Shown: positions 1 through 10,574 of the stretch, in pieces
Layout of the letters: every line of letters begins with the position of its first letter
Position numbering within the stretch: position 1 is the first letter of the stretch
Source of the DNA: Shewanella insulae
GTDB taxonomy: Bacteria > Pseudomonadota > Gammaproteobacteria > Enterobacterales > Shewanellaceae
Reading direction: 5' to 3'
NCBI RefSeq assembly: GCF_009831655.1
Contig: NZ_WRPA01000009.1
Span: 1 to 64,000 of the forward strand
Length of the DNA stretch: 64,000 nucleotides
Position numbers and translations under genes: made by a program
The notes under the pieces: model-generated
What the model was told of the DNA's origin: nothing
What the model saw: only the letters and a program-made list of their open reading frames with translations
The model's database searches: none

Positions 1-126
1 CTGGCACTGGCACTGGCACTGGCACTGGCACTGGCACTGGCACTGGCACTGGCACTGGCACTGGCACTGGCACTGGCACTGGCACTGGCACTGGCACTGG
101 CACTGGCACTGGCACTGGCACTGGCA
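1..126 (+). repeat. (CTGGCA)21 hexanucleotide tandem repeat
   Basis: Twenty-one perfect, uninterrupted copies of CTGGCA run from the window edge, so the array may be longer. In the reading frame of the adhesin it is read GGC ACT, giving alternating Gly-Thr. Because the unit is two codons, gain or loss of copies changes linker length without shifting the frame. Confidence 0.98.
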
Positions 127-3100
127 CGCATGAAAATCCGTTGCATATTGATAGTCAACAAAATTTTCAAACGATTAAAGAAAACAGTGTTATCGATACG
201 GTATCAGGAAAACTCGCGGCTAGCGGCGACACCAAGGACGCCATCACCTGGTCGGTAGAGACCAGCAAGGGACAATATGGCGATCTTGTGCTCAACCCCA
301 GCACGGGTGAGTGGCACTACCATCTCAACAACTTCGATGCCAAGACCAATGCCCTCTCCGAAGGCGAGCACCACAATGAAACCTTCACCATTACGGCAAC
401 TGACAATCAGGGCAACAGCGTCAGCAGCGTCATATGCGTCGCCGTCGAGGGCAGTAACGATCTGCCGGTGATCTCTGGCGTCCATCATGCCAGCCTAAAT
501 GAACAGGGCTCGGTTGACCGAGTATCGGGGCAATTGATCGCCACAGATCCCGACTCGGGAGACGGCGTCCATTGGGCCGTGCCCCATTCATCCGGCGTCT
601 ATGGCGAGCTAGTTATCGACCCAGATACAGGTCTCTGGCAGTATCGGCTCGATAATAGCTTCCCCAACACCCTGGCCCTACATGCGGGCCAGGTGGCCAC
701 TGAGACCTTCAGAGTCACAGCAACCGACAGCTCAGGACAACCCGTCAGCCAGATAGTGACCATAGAAGTTCACGGCACAGATCAGCGAGCCATCATCCAT
801 GGCATGGCCAGCGGCTCGGTGACAGAAGACAAAGACCTGGTCGCCGGGCAGCTACAGACATCCGGGCAACTGACGGTGATCGATCCCGATGGCGGCGATG
901 CTCACTTCATTGCTACCACACACCAAGGGCAATTCGGCACACTTACCATCAATGATTTAGGGCACTGGACTTACACCGCCGATAACTCACAATCTGCGAT
1001 TCAGGGGCTGAAAGCTGGCGAGTCGCTTACCGAAACCCTGTTTGTACACTCGGTCGATGGCACCGAGCAGAAGGTGACCGTCACCATTAACGGCACCGAC
1101 GACAAGGCAGTCATTGGCGGCGCGGCCACGGGCGCTGTGACCGAGGACAAAGACCTTTACCAAGGACATCTCCGCGTTGATGGCGCGCTCACCGTTACCG
1201 ATCCCGACAGCGGACAAAACCAGTTCATCGCCACCAGCCTGCAAGGCCAATACGGCACCCTGACCATCAACGATCTCGGCCACTGGACCTACACAGCCGA
1301 CAACTCTCAGGCCACCATTCAGGGGCTCAAGTCAGGTGAATCACTCACCGAGACCCTGTTTGTTCACAGCGTCGATGGCACAGCGCAGAAGGTGACCGTC
1401 ACCATTAACGGCACCGACGACAAGGCAGTGATTGGCGGCACGGCCACGGGCGCTGTGACCGAGGACAAAGACCTCTACCAAGGGCATTTGCGTGTTGATG
1501 GCGCACTCACCGTCACCGATCCCGACAGCGGACAAAACCAGTTTGTTGCCACCACTCTTCAAGGCCAATTTGGTACCTTGTCGATTGATTCAAATGGCCA
1601 CTGGACCTACACCGCTGATAACTCACAATCTGCGATTCAAGGGCTGAAAGCTGGCGAGTCGCTCACCGAAACCTTACTGGTGCACTCGGTCGATGGTACC
1701 GCGCAGAAGGTGACCGTCACCATTAACGGCACCGACGACAAGGCGGTGATTGGCGGCGCGTCAACGGGCGCTGTGACCGAGGACAAAGACCTCTACCAAG
1801 GGCATTTGCGTGTTGATGGCGCACTCACCGTCACCGATCCCGACAGCGGACAAAACCAATTTGTAGCCACCACTCTTCAAGGCCAGTACGGCAGCCTCAC
1901 TATTAACGAGCATGGCCATTGGACTTACACCGCTGATAACGCACAAGCCGCGATTCAAGGCTTAAAAACCGGTGAGTCACTCACGGATACCGTGCTGGTT
2001 CACTCGGTTGATGGCACTTCACAAAAAGTGACTGTGACCATTAACGGCACCGACGATAAAGCGATGATTGCGGGTGCCTCAACCGCTTCAGTGACCGAGG
2101 ACAAAGACCTCTACCAAGGACAACTCCGCGTAGATGGTGCGCTCACCGTCACCGATCCCGACAGCGGACAAAACCAATTTGTAGCCACCACTCTTCAAGG
2201 CCAGTACGGCAGCCTCACTATTAACGAGCATGGCCACTGGACCTACACCGCTGATAACGCACAAGCCGCGATTCAAGGCTTAAAAACCGGTGAGTCACTC
2301 ACGGATACCGTGCTGGTTCACTCGGTTGATGGCACTTCGCAAAAAGTGACTGTGACCATTAACGGCACTGACGATAAAGCCGTGATTGGCGGTGTCGATA
2401 CCGGCAGTGTTACCGAAAATTCCGCCGGTAAAGATATGTCACCTGACTATGCGCAACCAGGTATGGCTCACCTTGGCCGTAACCCTCTGTATGCCAGTGG
2501 CACCTTAACCATTTCGGACTTGGATTCCGGCGAAGCAGCCTTCAACACTCACGGGGTCGGCTTCACCTACTCGGGTAAATTTGGCGATCTACTGCTGCAA
2601 GAAAATGGTCAATGGACCTATTATGCTGATGCTGGCGGTGTGCGTATTAAAGGTGGCTACGCGTCCAACAGAGGATCGACAATTGACCAGCTCGGTGAAG
2701 GGCAAAGCCTGACCGATACCATTACCGTTTATTCAAAAGATGGGACATCTCATGACATTGTTATCACCATCCATGGCAGTAATGACCGCCCCTATTGTTC
2801 ATCCGAGGTCGTACTACAAAGTGGCACTGAAGATACACGCCAAACGCTGACGACCGCTCAACTGTTGGCAAACACTGTCGATGTGGATGCCAATGACGCG
2901 GGTAAACTAACTATTGAAAACCTACACGCCGACCATGGTTCGATATTAATTAATGGCGATGGTACCTTCACTTTTACCCCAGAAAAAGACTATAACGGCG
3001 CGGTGCACTTTAGCTATGACGTCAAAGATGCACACGGCGGTATGACTCATACTGGCGCCAGTACCACTTTAGCGGCGGTACAAGATAATGCGGTTATTGC

Positions 3101-6100
3101 AGGCATTGATACAGGTAGTGTTACTGAAGACCTAAACCCTCATGCCAGCGTGCAAGGAAACTACGCCTATAAATTGGAGACTCAAGGCTCATTATCTGCT
3201 ATCGACCCCGACAAGGATGAATCAGGCTTTGATTTTAAAACCCTTATCTCAGCAGCAACGCACCCAGAGTGGCGGCCATATTCATCATCGCTGGGTGGCC
3301 AATTGGCAATTGACCCAAAAGGAAACTGGAATTACTACATAGATAACCGCAAACCTGAAATCCAGCACTTAGGGAAAGGTGAAACCTTAACGGATACGGT
3401 GACGGTACACTCTAAAGATGGCACCACCCACGATATCGTCATTACCATCCACGGCACTAATGACGCCCCGACAGTATCAAGTGAAGTGCAGTTAAACTCA
3501 GGCAAGGAAGACTCTGTTCAAACCATTACTGCGGCTGATTTGCTGGCGCATGCAACCGATATTGATGGTAACGACCAAGGTCAGCTTACCGTCGCTAACT
3601 TGATTGCCAACCATGGCTCCATTCGAGACAACCAAGATGGCACCTTTACCTTCTCGCCAGAAAAAGACTACAACGGCGAGGTGCATTTTACTTACGATGT
3701 GAAAGATGCCCATGGTGGTATTACACATACAGGTGCTTCCACCAACCTAGCGGCCGTTGACGACAAGACTGTGTTTGGCGGTGTCTCAACTGACTCAGTT
3801 AAAGAAGACATCGATCCTGGAGTCAGCTCTTATGGCAACTTTGGCGGCAGTCGCTTCGCCGACTCACAATGGCATCAACTGACGATTACCGACATTGACA
3901 GTAAGGTCGATCAGGTTGACATTGAATTTGGCGGTAAAACGGTTACTTGGCAAGTCGGTTCGCCTCTTGATATTCAAACCAAATATGGCAAATTCGAACT
4001 AACAACATATTCTCATGGTCCGCACAAGGGGGAGCTAGTTTGGTTGTATAACGGTGATAATCGCAACCCATCAATTCAAGGTTTAAAAGAGGGCGAGTCT
4101 TTACATGAAAGTATCACCTTAGTTGCACCAGATGGCACCCGCCAGTCTCTATCGGTTGAAATTAAAGGGACCGAAGATCACGTTATAATCGATACACCCA
4201 ATCATCTTGGGGATGTGATTGAAGATCAAAACACGGGTGCACAAATTACGGGGCAATTACTCGCACATGATACTGACGCCCATGACTTGGTGAGCTGGAC
4301 AGTGACCCAAGCAGCCGGTAAATATGGTGATTTTTCGGTTGATGCTGATGGCAACTGGCAGTTCATTGTTGATCAATCTAAAGCGATATCTTTAGGTGAA
4401 GGAGATGAATGGAACGAGCATTTCACCATTGAAGCGTTATCGACTGATGGAAGCAAAGTGAGTAAAACGGTCACTGTCGTCGTGCACGGTAGTAACGATG
4501 CTCCAACGGTGACAAGTGGACTCGTGCTGACACAAGGCATTGAAGATAAGCAGGTTATATTAACCCAACAGGATTTGTTAGCCCATGCCAGTGATAGTGA
4601 CCGCAACGATCAAGGCTGGCTAAGAGCCACCCACTTAAGCGCCGACCATGGGACAATCAGCAGCAATGCCGATGGCAGTTTCACCTTTACGCCAGAAAAA
4701 GACTACAGCGGAGATGTGCACTTTACCTATGATGTCATCGATCGCCACGGCGGCACTACGCACACAGACGCAACGATCAATTTAGTTGCAGTCAATGATG
4801 CTTCCGTACTTGCGAGTGCGTTATCTAGTAACGAAGTAATTGAAGATCATCTTAACGGTTCCTCTTCTCATACGTTAACTTCTTATTGGAAAAATCTTGA
4901 TATTACTGACACCGATGCTCAAGCAGATGCACAAGTTGTCAAAATTGAAGTTAATGGTGTTGAGCATAGCGTCCCCGCCAATTTTGCAATGACTTTACAG
5001 GGTGCTCACGGTTCATTTGTCACCACTCATGGCTTTGATGGACATAATAAATGGCGTTATATCGCAGATAATAATCACCCTGAAATTCAACAATTAAAAG
5101 ATGGTCAAAGTCTCACCGATCACATGACATTGATCACCGCAGATGGCACACGTATTCCTATTACAGCGACGATTAAAGGCACAGAAGATAGCGTCATTAT
5201 CGATACTCCTGATTCGTTAACAGCATCGATAGGCACTGCCATTGAAGATCAAAAAGCCGCCCTATCGGGCACATTACTGGCACACGATGTTGATAAAGAT
5301 GACAGCGTGCATTTTCAAACGCAGAATTTAACCGGTAATTTTGGCAGTTTCAGTGTCGCTAAAGATGGCACTTGGCATTACCAATTAGATCCGGCCAAAG
5401 CACAGCACTTAACGGCGGGACAAAATCAAACAGAAGGATTTGATATTGTTGCCATTTCAAGTGATGGCTCTACAGCAACACAACATATTCAAATAAATGT
5501 ACAAGGTAGCAACGACTCTGCGATCATCGCAGGTGTCGATACTGGTTCAATTACTGAAGATCGGCACGTTTTCCCCGATTCGATGCATCATATTCAAGTG
5601 ACCGGAAGCCTTTCTATATCCGATCCAGATGCTGGTGAAGATCACTTTAGGGCGTCAGGGGCATTTGGACACGAAAAAGCTATCAGTGACCCCTTCCAGG
5701 GAGAAATGCACATCGACCGTCATGGCAATTGGGATTACGTCCTAGCAAATGGCAATCCAGCGGTACAAGCCCTAAAGCAAGGTGAAACTAAAGATGTCAT
5801 CTATGAGGTTCATTCTTCGGATGGCACGTCTCACCGCATTACTATTACCGTTACGGGCACTAATGATGCTCCGACTGTGTCATCGTCAGTCATATTGGCT
5901 ACAGGAAAAGAAGACACGACTGTGACCTTGCAAGCTTCTGATTTGCTAGCCCATGCCAGTGATATTGACCATAACGCACAACTGAGCATACATAATTTGT
6001 CTGCCGATCACGGACAAATTGTAGACAACCACGATGGTACTTTTCGTTTTACACCTGACAAGGACTATAACGGTCCAGTCCAGTTTAGTTACCAAGTGCA

Positions 6101-9100
6101 AGATGAGCATGGGGCGTCTATACCACAAACCGCCTCTATTAACTTGGTGGCAGTGAACGATGTTGCAAAGATTTCAGGTGATAACAGTGCCTCTGTCACT
6201 GAGGGCGGTTCACAAGGTGCTATGCCAGATTTGACGGTTCCCCAAGGGGCTTGGCTGGCCACCATTTCTGCTGGTTTTGACTTTCCACCGGTGACCAAAA
6301 ACGATCCAAACGCTGGTCGTTGGTATTCTGTAGGCGGTGATGAGGGTCCGGCAGGTGGTGCTGCTCAGGGCTTGGATCTGCAGCATGGGTTTTGGGTAAT
6401 GAACATGGGAGACCCAAATTATGGTGTAAATGGCTATGCAATGTTTACGCGCGGGACAAACAGTGCCACGGCGCATTTTAATGGTGTGACCGATGATGCC
6501 CATGGTGACTTGCATATTACTGATCCAGATGCGACCCCAGACACCTTTGTTAATGTACAAAACCAAATAGGAGATCATGGTTACGGTACTTTCACTATGA
6601 AAGATGGTCACTGGTCCTTTGTGGCTGGTGATAAAGCCACATCCTTGCCAGATGGCGCAAAAGCCCAAGAAACCTTTACGTTTAGAACCCACGATGGCGT
6701 GACCCATCAAGTGACAGTTAATCTAACGGGCACGGACACCCCTTCTGAATTTAAAGGGGATTTTTCAGGAAACTTAACGGAAGGAAATGTGGGAGATGTT
6801 GCTACGGTGCACGGCAGTATTTCCATCACCGACCCAGATACGAATCAAACGCCAACACTGCCAGATATGCCGGCCACATCAGGTGACAACGGTTACGGTT
6901 CTTTTACGATGGTCAACGGACGTTGGGAATACACGCTTGATCAAAGTAAAGTGCAACATGTTGGCGCCCAAGAGAATGTACAAGATAAGATCACGGTGAC
7001 CGCCAGTGATGGAACCAAACATGACATTGTAGTCACAATTCTGGGAACCAACGATGCGCCAGTTGTTAATGGGCAAACCTTTATCACGCCGCAAAATGGT
7101 AATACACCTATCGCTTTACGTGATTTGCTGGCTAATGTTCACGACTCAGATACGTATGACAATCAGCATTTAAGTGTCAGCCACCTACAAGCGGACCACG
7201 GCACCATTACTCCTGATGGCCATGGAGGTTATCTTTACCATCCTGAAAATGGATACAAAGGGCCGGTAGACATCAGTTATCAGGTCACCGACCCTGAAGG
7301 AGCTTCAGTGTCTGTTCATGCCAGTATGGGCAGTGCGCCAACGGCAAGCTCCGGGATCATTCAGATGCATGAAGATTCCCCACATACCTTTACTGCTGCA
7401 GAGTTCAGTGCGGACAATTTTGATCAGCTCACCATCAGTTCTTTACCTGATGTAACACACGGCACTTTGACGTTCAATGGGCAGCCTGTGGCAGCTGGAC
7501 AACATATCGACACAGCCCACATTGACCAGCTTGTTTTTACACCAGCGCAAAACTACCACGGTGATGCCAGCTTTGGATTTACCGTGAGTGAAAATGGCAT
7601 GCAGTCGGCAGCGGCTTCAGGTCATATTACGGTAGACAGCGTCACCGATGCAGCGTCGATTTCGATGCATCTGAGCGCGACTGAAGCAACCATGCAATCA
7701 GGACAAGGGAATGGGCTTGCTGTTACCCGCTTGGATGGTTCTCACCTTACCCATCAGACTTCACCAGAATTAACCGCTGAAGTCGTGGTTAAAATTCCTT
7801 CAGGCTCACACCTTAATAAAGAATCCGTTTTAATACAATTTGGTAATGCTGTCGCCAAAGGTGAACAACAAGGAGCTGCAGCAGTATGTAAAATTTATTC
7901 AGACGACAGTCATACCAACACGTTAAATACATTTACGGTCACCAACCCACAAAACCTTACTATTTGGCTACCGGGACATAAACCAATTCAAACAGGTATT
8001 GATATTACTCAAAACCATGATCCACATCGACTCACCTTCTCAGTAAATACTGCATCGCATAGCGCCACTGTTTATCAAGATGGTCAACCTGTCTTTCACA
8101 CCAACAGTGCTCAGATATGGCATGATAGTGATTTAGGCATGAATAGTTACAACACTGCTGGAGATGATGCACAGATTTTTGGAAATCCTACCTTTTGGTT
8201 TAACCACCAAGGTCGTGGGGGAGACCATATACCAATCTTTATTGCAAAAGCAGTAGGACATACTGGGGTTAATTTAGGTGATGGGTTACACCCACTGATG
8301 AATGAAAATGGGCAGGTAATGTACAGCGATGGGCAGATGAAAGCGCCTGCGAGTGATTTAAGTGTGCAAGCTGTATTTACCAGTGCTGTCATTATGCAAG
8401 GAGAAGTAACAGCCCAACAGGTAGCCTCTGGACCATTAAGTGAATCAACACCAGGAATTGGTTCTGGCAGGGTTTTACTGGAATTAGGCATCCAAGGCGG
8501 GCAACTAGTCGATCATACAGGACACCAAACCGATGCATTGGCACATCACACTTTGAATACACCACAAATAGGGGGGAATCCATTCCATCACGATCTGAAC
8601 CTGGATGTGCAGCCCAATGATCCGGATGATCATGTTACAAGCGTTAAGCTAACTGGCCTTCCGGATGGTACAACTCTTGATGACGGCCATGGACACACTG
8701 CTACAGTTCAGAATGGCCAAGCAGTCGAAGTGCAAGATTGGCATCGTTCAAGCATTGAGGTTGTACTCCCTAAAACTGCACCAACTGGAGATGTCCCCTT
8801 ACATGTAGAAGTCACCACCACAGGGCCTGATGGCACTACGGCAACCAGTGCGGCGGATAATCATCACTACAGCACCGATACTACGGCCATTAGGGTTAAC
8901 CCAATCACCAGCGACAACATCATTGACGCCAGCGAACACCAGCAAGCGATTGATATAACGGGTACAGTATCTGGCGTTGAAGATGGGCAAACGGTTACAG
9001 TAACGATTGCGGGTCAGCAGCATCAAGCCGTGGTAACTCAAGGCGCTTGGCACACTTCATTAACCGCAGCGGAGGTTCAGGCGCTGCCTGGGGGAACGGT

Positions 9101-10199
9101 TGATATCACCGCATCGGTTCAAGATTTAGCGGGGAATTTAGCATCAATACACAGCCCTCTGTTTATTAGCGATAGCGCTAACCCTGTACCCACTTTGAGC
9201 TTTAAGACCCCCCCTACACCAATAGGTAGTGGTAGCATTGGCTCACATATCTCAGGCGATCTCATTGCGCCGCCATTGCTTCAGCAACTCACCCCTAACT
9301 TATCCACCAAGGGCGCCTGGGCGATAGATGACGGCCATGGGCACCCTACACTCAGCCTAAGGGGTCAATATGGCACACTCACCATAGACCCAGATACAGG
9401 CCACGTAGACTATCTCTATAACCAGGAACCAACACCGGGCGATAAGGCTGCCGGCGGCACCCACTGGGCGGGGGAAACCATCTCTGAAACCCACCACGAT
9501 ATCTTCCATATCCTCTATCACGACAGCCACTCCTCCAATGTGGATGTGGAGGTGAATCTGGATATCACCTATATCCATGGGCACAGCGGCCACAACCAGC
9601 AATCCACTCAGTTGGTGGATATGACTGTCACTCCGGTCACCACAATCCCTGCCCCGCCACCACCGCCGCCTGAACTGCACGATGTTCCCCAATGGGGTGA
9701 CAACCAGGACGCCAGCGATGATGCCCAAATCATCGTCATCCAGGCAAACGAAAGTGAGGCAGAGGATAAGCATGCACAACGCGCGGCAGCTCAAGATGAG
9801 GAGCCTGTTAATCAGCCCCATGAGCTGGCGGCAAGTGGTGCCGCCCCCTCTCATACAGAGGCCGGCACCCAGCCATTGGCGGCCGCTACGCCCGCCCCCG
9901 TGGATCACTATCTGCAGATGGTGGGGCTGAGTCAGCAGGATCTGGCGCAAGTCGATAGTCACACTAAGCCTCAGCCGGATCTGGATACGCCGTTGCTGGC
10001 CACGGAGCACTTCGACGCAGACGATCTCACCCTGACTCAGGCGGATCAGTTCGACAACCCGCTGCTGGAGGAGCATGAGAAAGAGAAGCCTCATCCATCG
10101 CTTGTGGATATCGACGATCCCAGAGACGATCAGCATGCCAGTGCCCATGACGACGACCTGCTACACAACGCCTTAAACGATATGCACAACCAACTCTGA
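3..10199 (+). CDS. Giant VCBS/cadherin-like repeat surface protein (5' end outside window)
   Basis: The frame is open to the left window edge, so the gene starts upstream; about 3,398 residues are visible. It begins with a long Gly-Thr dipeptide run, then many VCBS modules of about 100 residues (each with TVTDPDSGQ- and GHWTYTADN-like segments). Further on these alternate with cadherin-like tandem-95 modules (DGTFTFTPEKDYNG type). Residues near positions 7650-8500 look like a concanavalin/LamG-like lectin fold, and those near 8900-9150 like a bacterial Ig domain. A proline run (around 9655) precedes an acidic tail ending in DMHNQL. Proteins of this class are usually large secreted or cell-surface adhesins. 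No glycine-rich RTX nonapeptides are seen at the C-terminus, so the export route is unclear. The middle is AT-richer than both ends, which suggests a mosaic gene. The family call is firm; the adhesin role is inference. Confidence 0.9.
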   Translation, partial: GTGTGTGTGTGTGTGTGTGTGTGTGTGTGTGTGTGTGTGTGTHENPLHIDSQQNFQTIKENSVIDTVSGKLAASGDTKDAITWSVETSKGQYGDLVLNPSTGEWHYHLNNFDAKTNALSEGEHHNETFTITATDNQGNSVSSVICVAVEGSNDLPVISGVHHASLNEQGSVDRVSGQLIATDPDSGDGVHWAVPHSSGVYGELVIDPDTGLWQYRLDNSFPNTLALHAGQVATETFRVTATDSSGQPVSQIVTIEVHGTDQRAIIHGMASGSVTEDKDLVAGQLQTSGQLTVIDPDGGDAHFIATTHQGQFGTLTINDLGHWTYTADNSQSAIQGLKAGESLTETLFVHSVDGTEQKVTVTINGTDDKAVIGGAATGAVTEDKDLYQGHLRVDGALTVTDPDSGQNQFIATSLQGQYGTLTINDLGHWTYTADNSQATIQGLKSGESLTETLFVHSVDGTAQKVTVTINGTDDKAVIGGTATGAVTEDKDLYQGHLRVDGALTVTDPDSGQNQFVATTLQGQFGTLSIDSNGHWTYTADNSQSAIQGLKAGESLTETLLVHSVDGTAQKVTVTINGTDDKAVIGGASTGAVTEDKDLYQGHLRVDGALTVTDPDSGQNQFVATTLQGQYGSLTINEHGHWTYTADNAQAAIQGLKTGESLTDTVLVHSVDGTSQKVTVTINGTDDKAMIAGASTASVTEDKDLYQGQLRVDGALTVTDPDSGQNQFVATTLQGQYGSLTINEHGHWTYTADNAQAAIQGLKTGESLTDTVLVHSVDGTSQKVTVTINGTDDKAVIGGVDTGSVTENSAGKDMSPDYAQPGMAHLGRNPLYASGTLTISDLDSGEAAFNTHGVGFTYSGKFGDLLLQENGQWTYYADAGGVRIKGGYASNRGSTIDQLGEGQSLTDTITVYSKDGTSHDIVITIHGSNDRPYCSSEVVLQSGTEDTRQTLTTAQLLANTVDVDANDAGKLTIENLHADHGSILINGDGTFTFTPEKDYNGAVHFSYDVKDAHGGMTHTGASTTLAAVQDNAVIAGIDTGSVTEDLNPHASVQGNYAYKLETQGSLSAIDPDKDESGFDFKTLISAATHPEWRPYSSSLGGQLAIDPKGNWNYYIDNRKPEIQHLGKGETLTDTVTVHSKDGTTHDIVITIHGTNDAPTVSSEVQLNSGKEDSVQTITAADLLAHATDIDGNDQGQLTVANLIANHGSIRDNQDGTFTFSPEKDYNGEVHFTYDVKDAHGGITHTGASTNLAAVDDKTVFGGVSTDSVKEDIDPGVSSYGNFGGSRFADSQWHQLTITDIDSKVDQVDIEFGGKTVTWQVGSPLDIQTKYGKFELTTYSHGPHKGELVWLYNGDNRNPSIQGLKEGESLHESITLVAPDGTRQSLSVEIKGTEDHVIIDTPNHLGDVIEDQNTGAQITGQLLAHDTDAHDLVSWTVTQAAGKYGDFSVDADGNWQFIVDQSKAISLGEGDEWNEHFTIEALSTDGSKVSKTVTVVVHGSNDAPTVTSGLVLTQGIEDKQVILTQQDLLAHASDSDRNDQGWLRATHLSADHGTISSNADGSFTFTPEKDYSGDVHFTYDVIDRHGGTTHTDATINLVAVNDASVLASALSSNEVIEDHLNGSSSHTLTSYWKNLDITDTDAQADAQVVKIEVNGVEHSVPANFAMTLQGAHGSFVTTHGFDGHNKWRYIADNNHPEIQQLKDGQSLTDHMTLITADGTRIPITATIKGTEDSVIIDTPDSLTASIGTAIEDQKAALSGTLLAHDVDKDDSVHFQTQNLTGNFGSFSVAKDGTWHYQLDPAKAQHLTAGQNQTEGFDIVAISSDGSTATQHIQINVQGSNDSAIIAGVDTGSITEDRHVFPDSMHHIQVTGSLSISDPDAGEDHFRASGAFGHEKAISDPFQGEMHIDRHGNWDYVLANGNPAVQALKQGETKDVIYEVHSSDGTSHRITITVTGTNDAPTVSSSVILATGKEDTTVTLQASDLLAHASDIDHNAQLSIHNLSADHGQIVDNHDGTFRFTPDKDYNGPVQFSYQVQDEHGASIPQTASINLVAVNDVAKISGDNSASVTEGGSQGAMPDLTVPQGAWLATISAGFDFPPVTKNDPNAGRWYSVGGDEGPAGGAAQGLDLQHGFWVMNMGDPNYGVNGYAMFTRGTNSATAHFNGVTDDAHGDLHITDPDATPDTFVNVQNQIGDHGYGTFTMKDGHWSFVAGDKATSLPDGAKAQETFTFRTHDGVTHQVTVNLTGTDTPSEFKGDFSGNLTEGNVGDVATVHGSISITDPDTNQTPTLPDMPATSGDNGYGSFTMVNGRWEYTLDQSKVQHVGAQENVQDKITVTASDGTKHDIVVTILGTNDAPVVNGQTFITPQNGNTPIALRDLLANVHDSDTYDNQHLSVSHLQADHGTITPDGHGGYLYHPENGYKGPVDISYQVTDPEGASVSVHASMGSAPTASSGIIQMHEDSPHTFTAAEFSADNFDQLTISSLPDVTHGTLTFNGQPVAAGQHIDTAHIDQLVFTPAQNYHGDASFGFTVSENGMQSAAASGHITVDSVTDAASISMHLSATEATMQSGQGNGLAVTRLDGSHLTHQTSPELTAEVVVKIPSGSHLNKESVLIQFGNAVAKGEQQGAAAVCKIYSDDSHTNTLNTFTVTNPQNLTIWLPGHKPIQTGIDITQNHDPHRLTFSVNTASHSATVYQDGQPVFHTNSAQIWHDSDLGMNSYNTAGDDAQIFGNPTFWFNHQGRGGDHIPIFIAKAVGHTGVNLGDGLHPLMNENGQVMYSDGQMKAPASDLSVQAVFTSAVIMQGEVTAQQVASGPLSESTPGIGSGRVLLELGIQGGQLVDHTGHQTDALAHHTLNTPQIGGNPFHHDLNLDVQPNDPDDHVTSVKLTGLPDGTTLDDGHGHTATVQNGQAVEVQDWHRSSIEVVLPKTAPTGDVPLHVEVTTTGPDGTTATSAADNHHYSTDTTAIRVNPITSDNIIDASEHQQAIDITGTVSGVEDGQTVTVTIAGQQHQAVVTQGAWHTSLTAAEVQALPGGTVDITASVQDLAGNLASIHSPLFISDSANPVPTLSFKTPPTPIGSGSIGSHISGDLIAPPLLQQLTPNLSTKGAWAIDDGHGHPTLSLRGQYGTLTIDPDTGHVDYLYNQEPTPGDKAAGGTHWAGETISETHHDIFHILYHDSHSSNVDVEVNLDITYIHGHSGHNQQSTQLVDMTVTPVTTIPAPPPPPPELHDVPQWGDNQDASDDAQIIVIQANESEAEDKHAQRAAAQDEEPVNQPHELAASGAAPSHTEAGTQPLAAATPAPVDHYLQMVGLSQQDLAQVDSHTKPQPDLDTPLLATEHFDADDLTLTQADQFDNPLLEEHEKEKPHPSLVDIDDPRDDQHASAHDDDLLHNALNDMHNQL
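819..2408 (+). repeat. Five tandem 318-bp VCBS-coding repeats
   Basis: The motif beginning at GTGAC(A/C)GA(A/G)GACAAAGACC recurs at 819, 1137, 1455, 1773 and 2091, exactly 318 bp (106 codons) apart, and a degenerate sixth start lies at 2409. The units at 1773 and 2091 are almost identical in DNA, which points to recent duplication or gene conversion. They code for VCBS modules of the giant surface protein. Confidence 0.92.
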
Positions 10200-10209
10200 G
10201 GCAATCACA

Positions 10210-10227
10210 AGGCCCGTTTACGGGCCT
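10210..10227 (+). terminator. Possible terminator hairpin after the adhesin gene
   Basis: A perfect 7-bp stem (AGGCCCG / CGGGCCT) with loop TTTA lies 10 bases after the stop codon. No T-tract follows, so it may only protect the 3' end of the mRNA. Confidence 0.4.
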
Positions 10228-10445
10228 AGTGCCGATAAAACATTAGTGGCTCAACACCCGATCTACAGCAAAGACCCTAGTCCCAATTTAACAAACAGCG
10301 TTTCTCCTCTAACCTATTCACTGTTCGTTTGTCAGAAGCGGGATACTTACAGCCACAAGCAGCCCAAAATTCACTGCTAGCGCAGACTTCATAAAAAGTC
10401 AGCATCAATCAATATTGAGATCTCTTGTCCCAGTGCTGACCAAGA

Positions 10446-10464
10446 GTGTGACAACTTGTCTCAC
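10446..10464. promoter_or_regulatory. Operator-like palindrome upstream of the MOT1-type transporter
   Basis: A 19-bp palindrome, GTGTGACAAC and its complement, is centred on C10455 with one mismatched pair. It lies about 110 bases before the transporter start in the 375-base gap 10200-10574. The gap holds no convincing gene. A second inverted repeat (ATGGCA-N7-TGCCAT, 10524-10542) sits about 32 bases before the start codon. The binding protein is unknown. Confidence 0.4.
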
Positions 10465-10574
10465 CCAGGTTAGCTAAATGGCCCATTTTGCCTCGGTTTT
10501 CCCCATAAAAGCCTACAAAAAACATGGCATTAAATTTGCCATGAAATGAGTGATGATTTCCCACGGCAAGTAAT

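Noticed and set aside
1..126. Short tandem repeat as a possible CRISPR array
   Set aside because: The units are contiguous hexamers with no spacers and are read in frame as Gly-Thr.
9357..10148. Long open frame antisense to the adhesin C-terminus
   Set aside because: It is a shadow of the coding strand, with no ribosome-binding site and a low-complexity translation.
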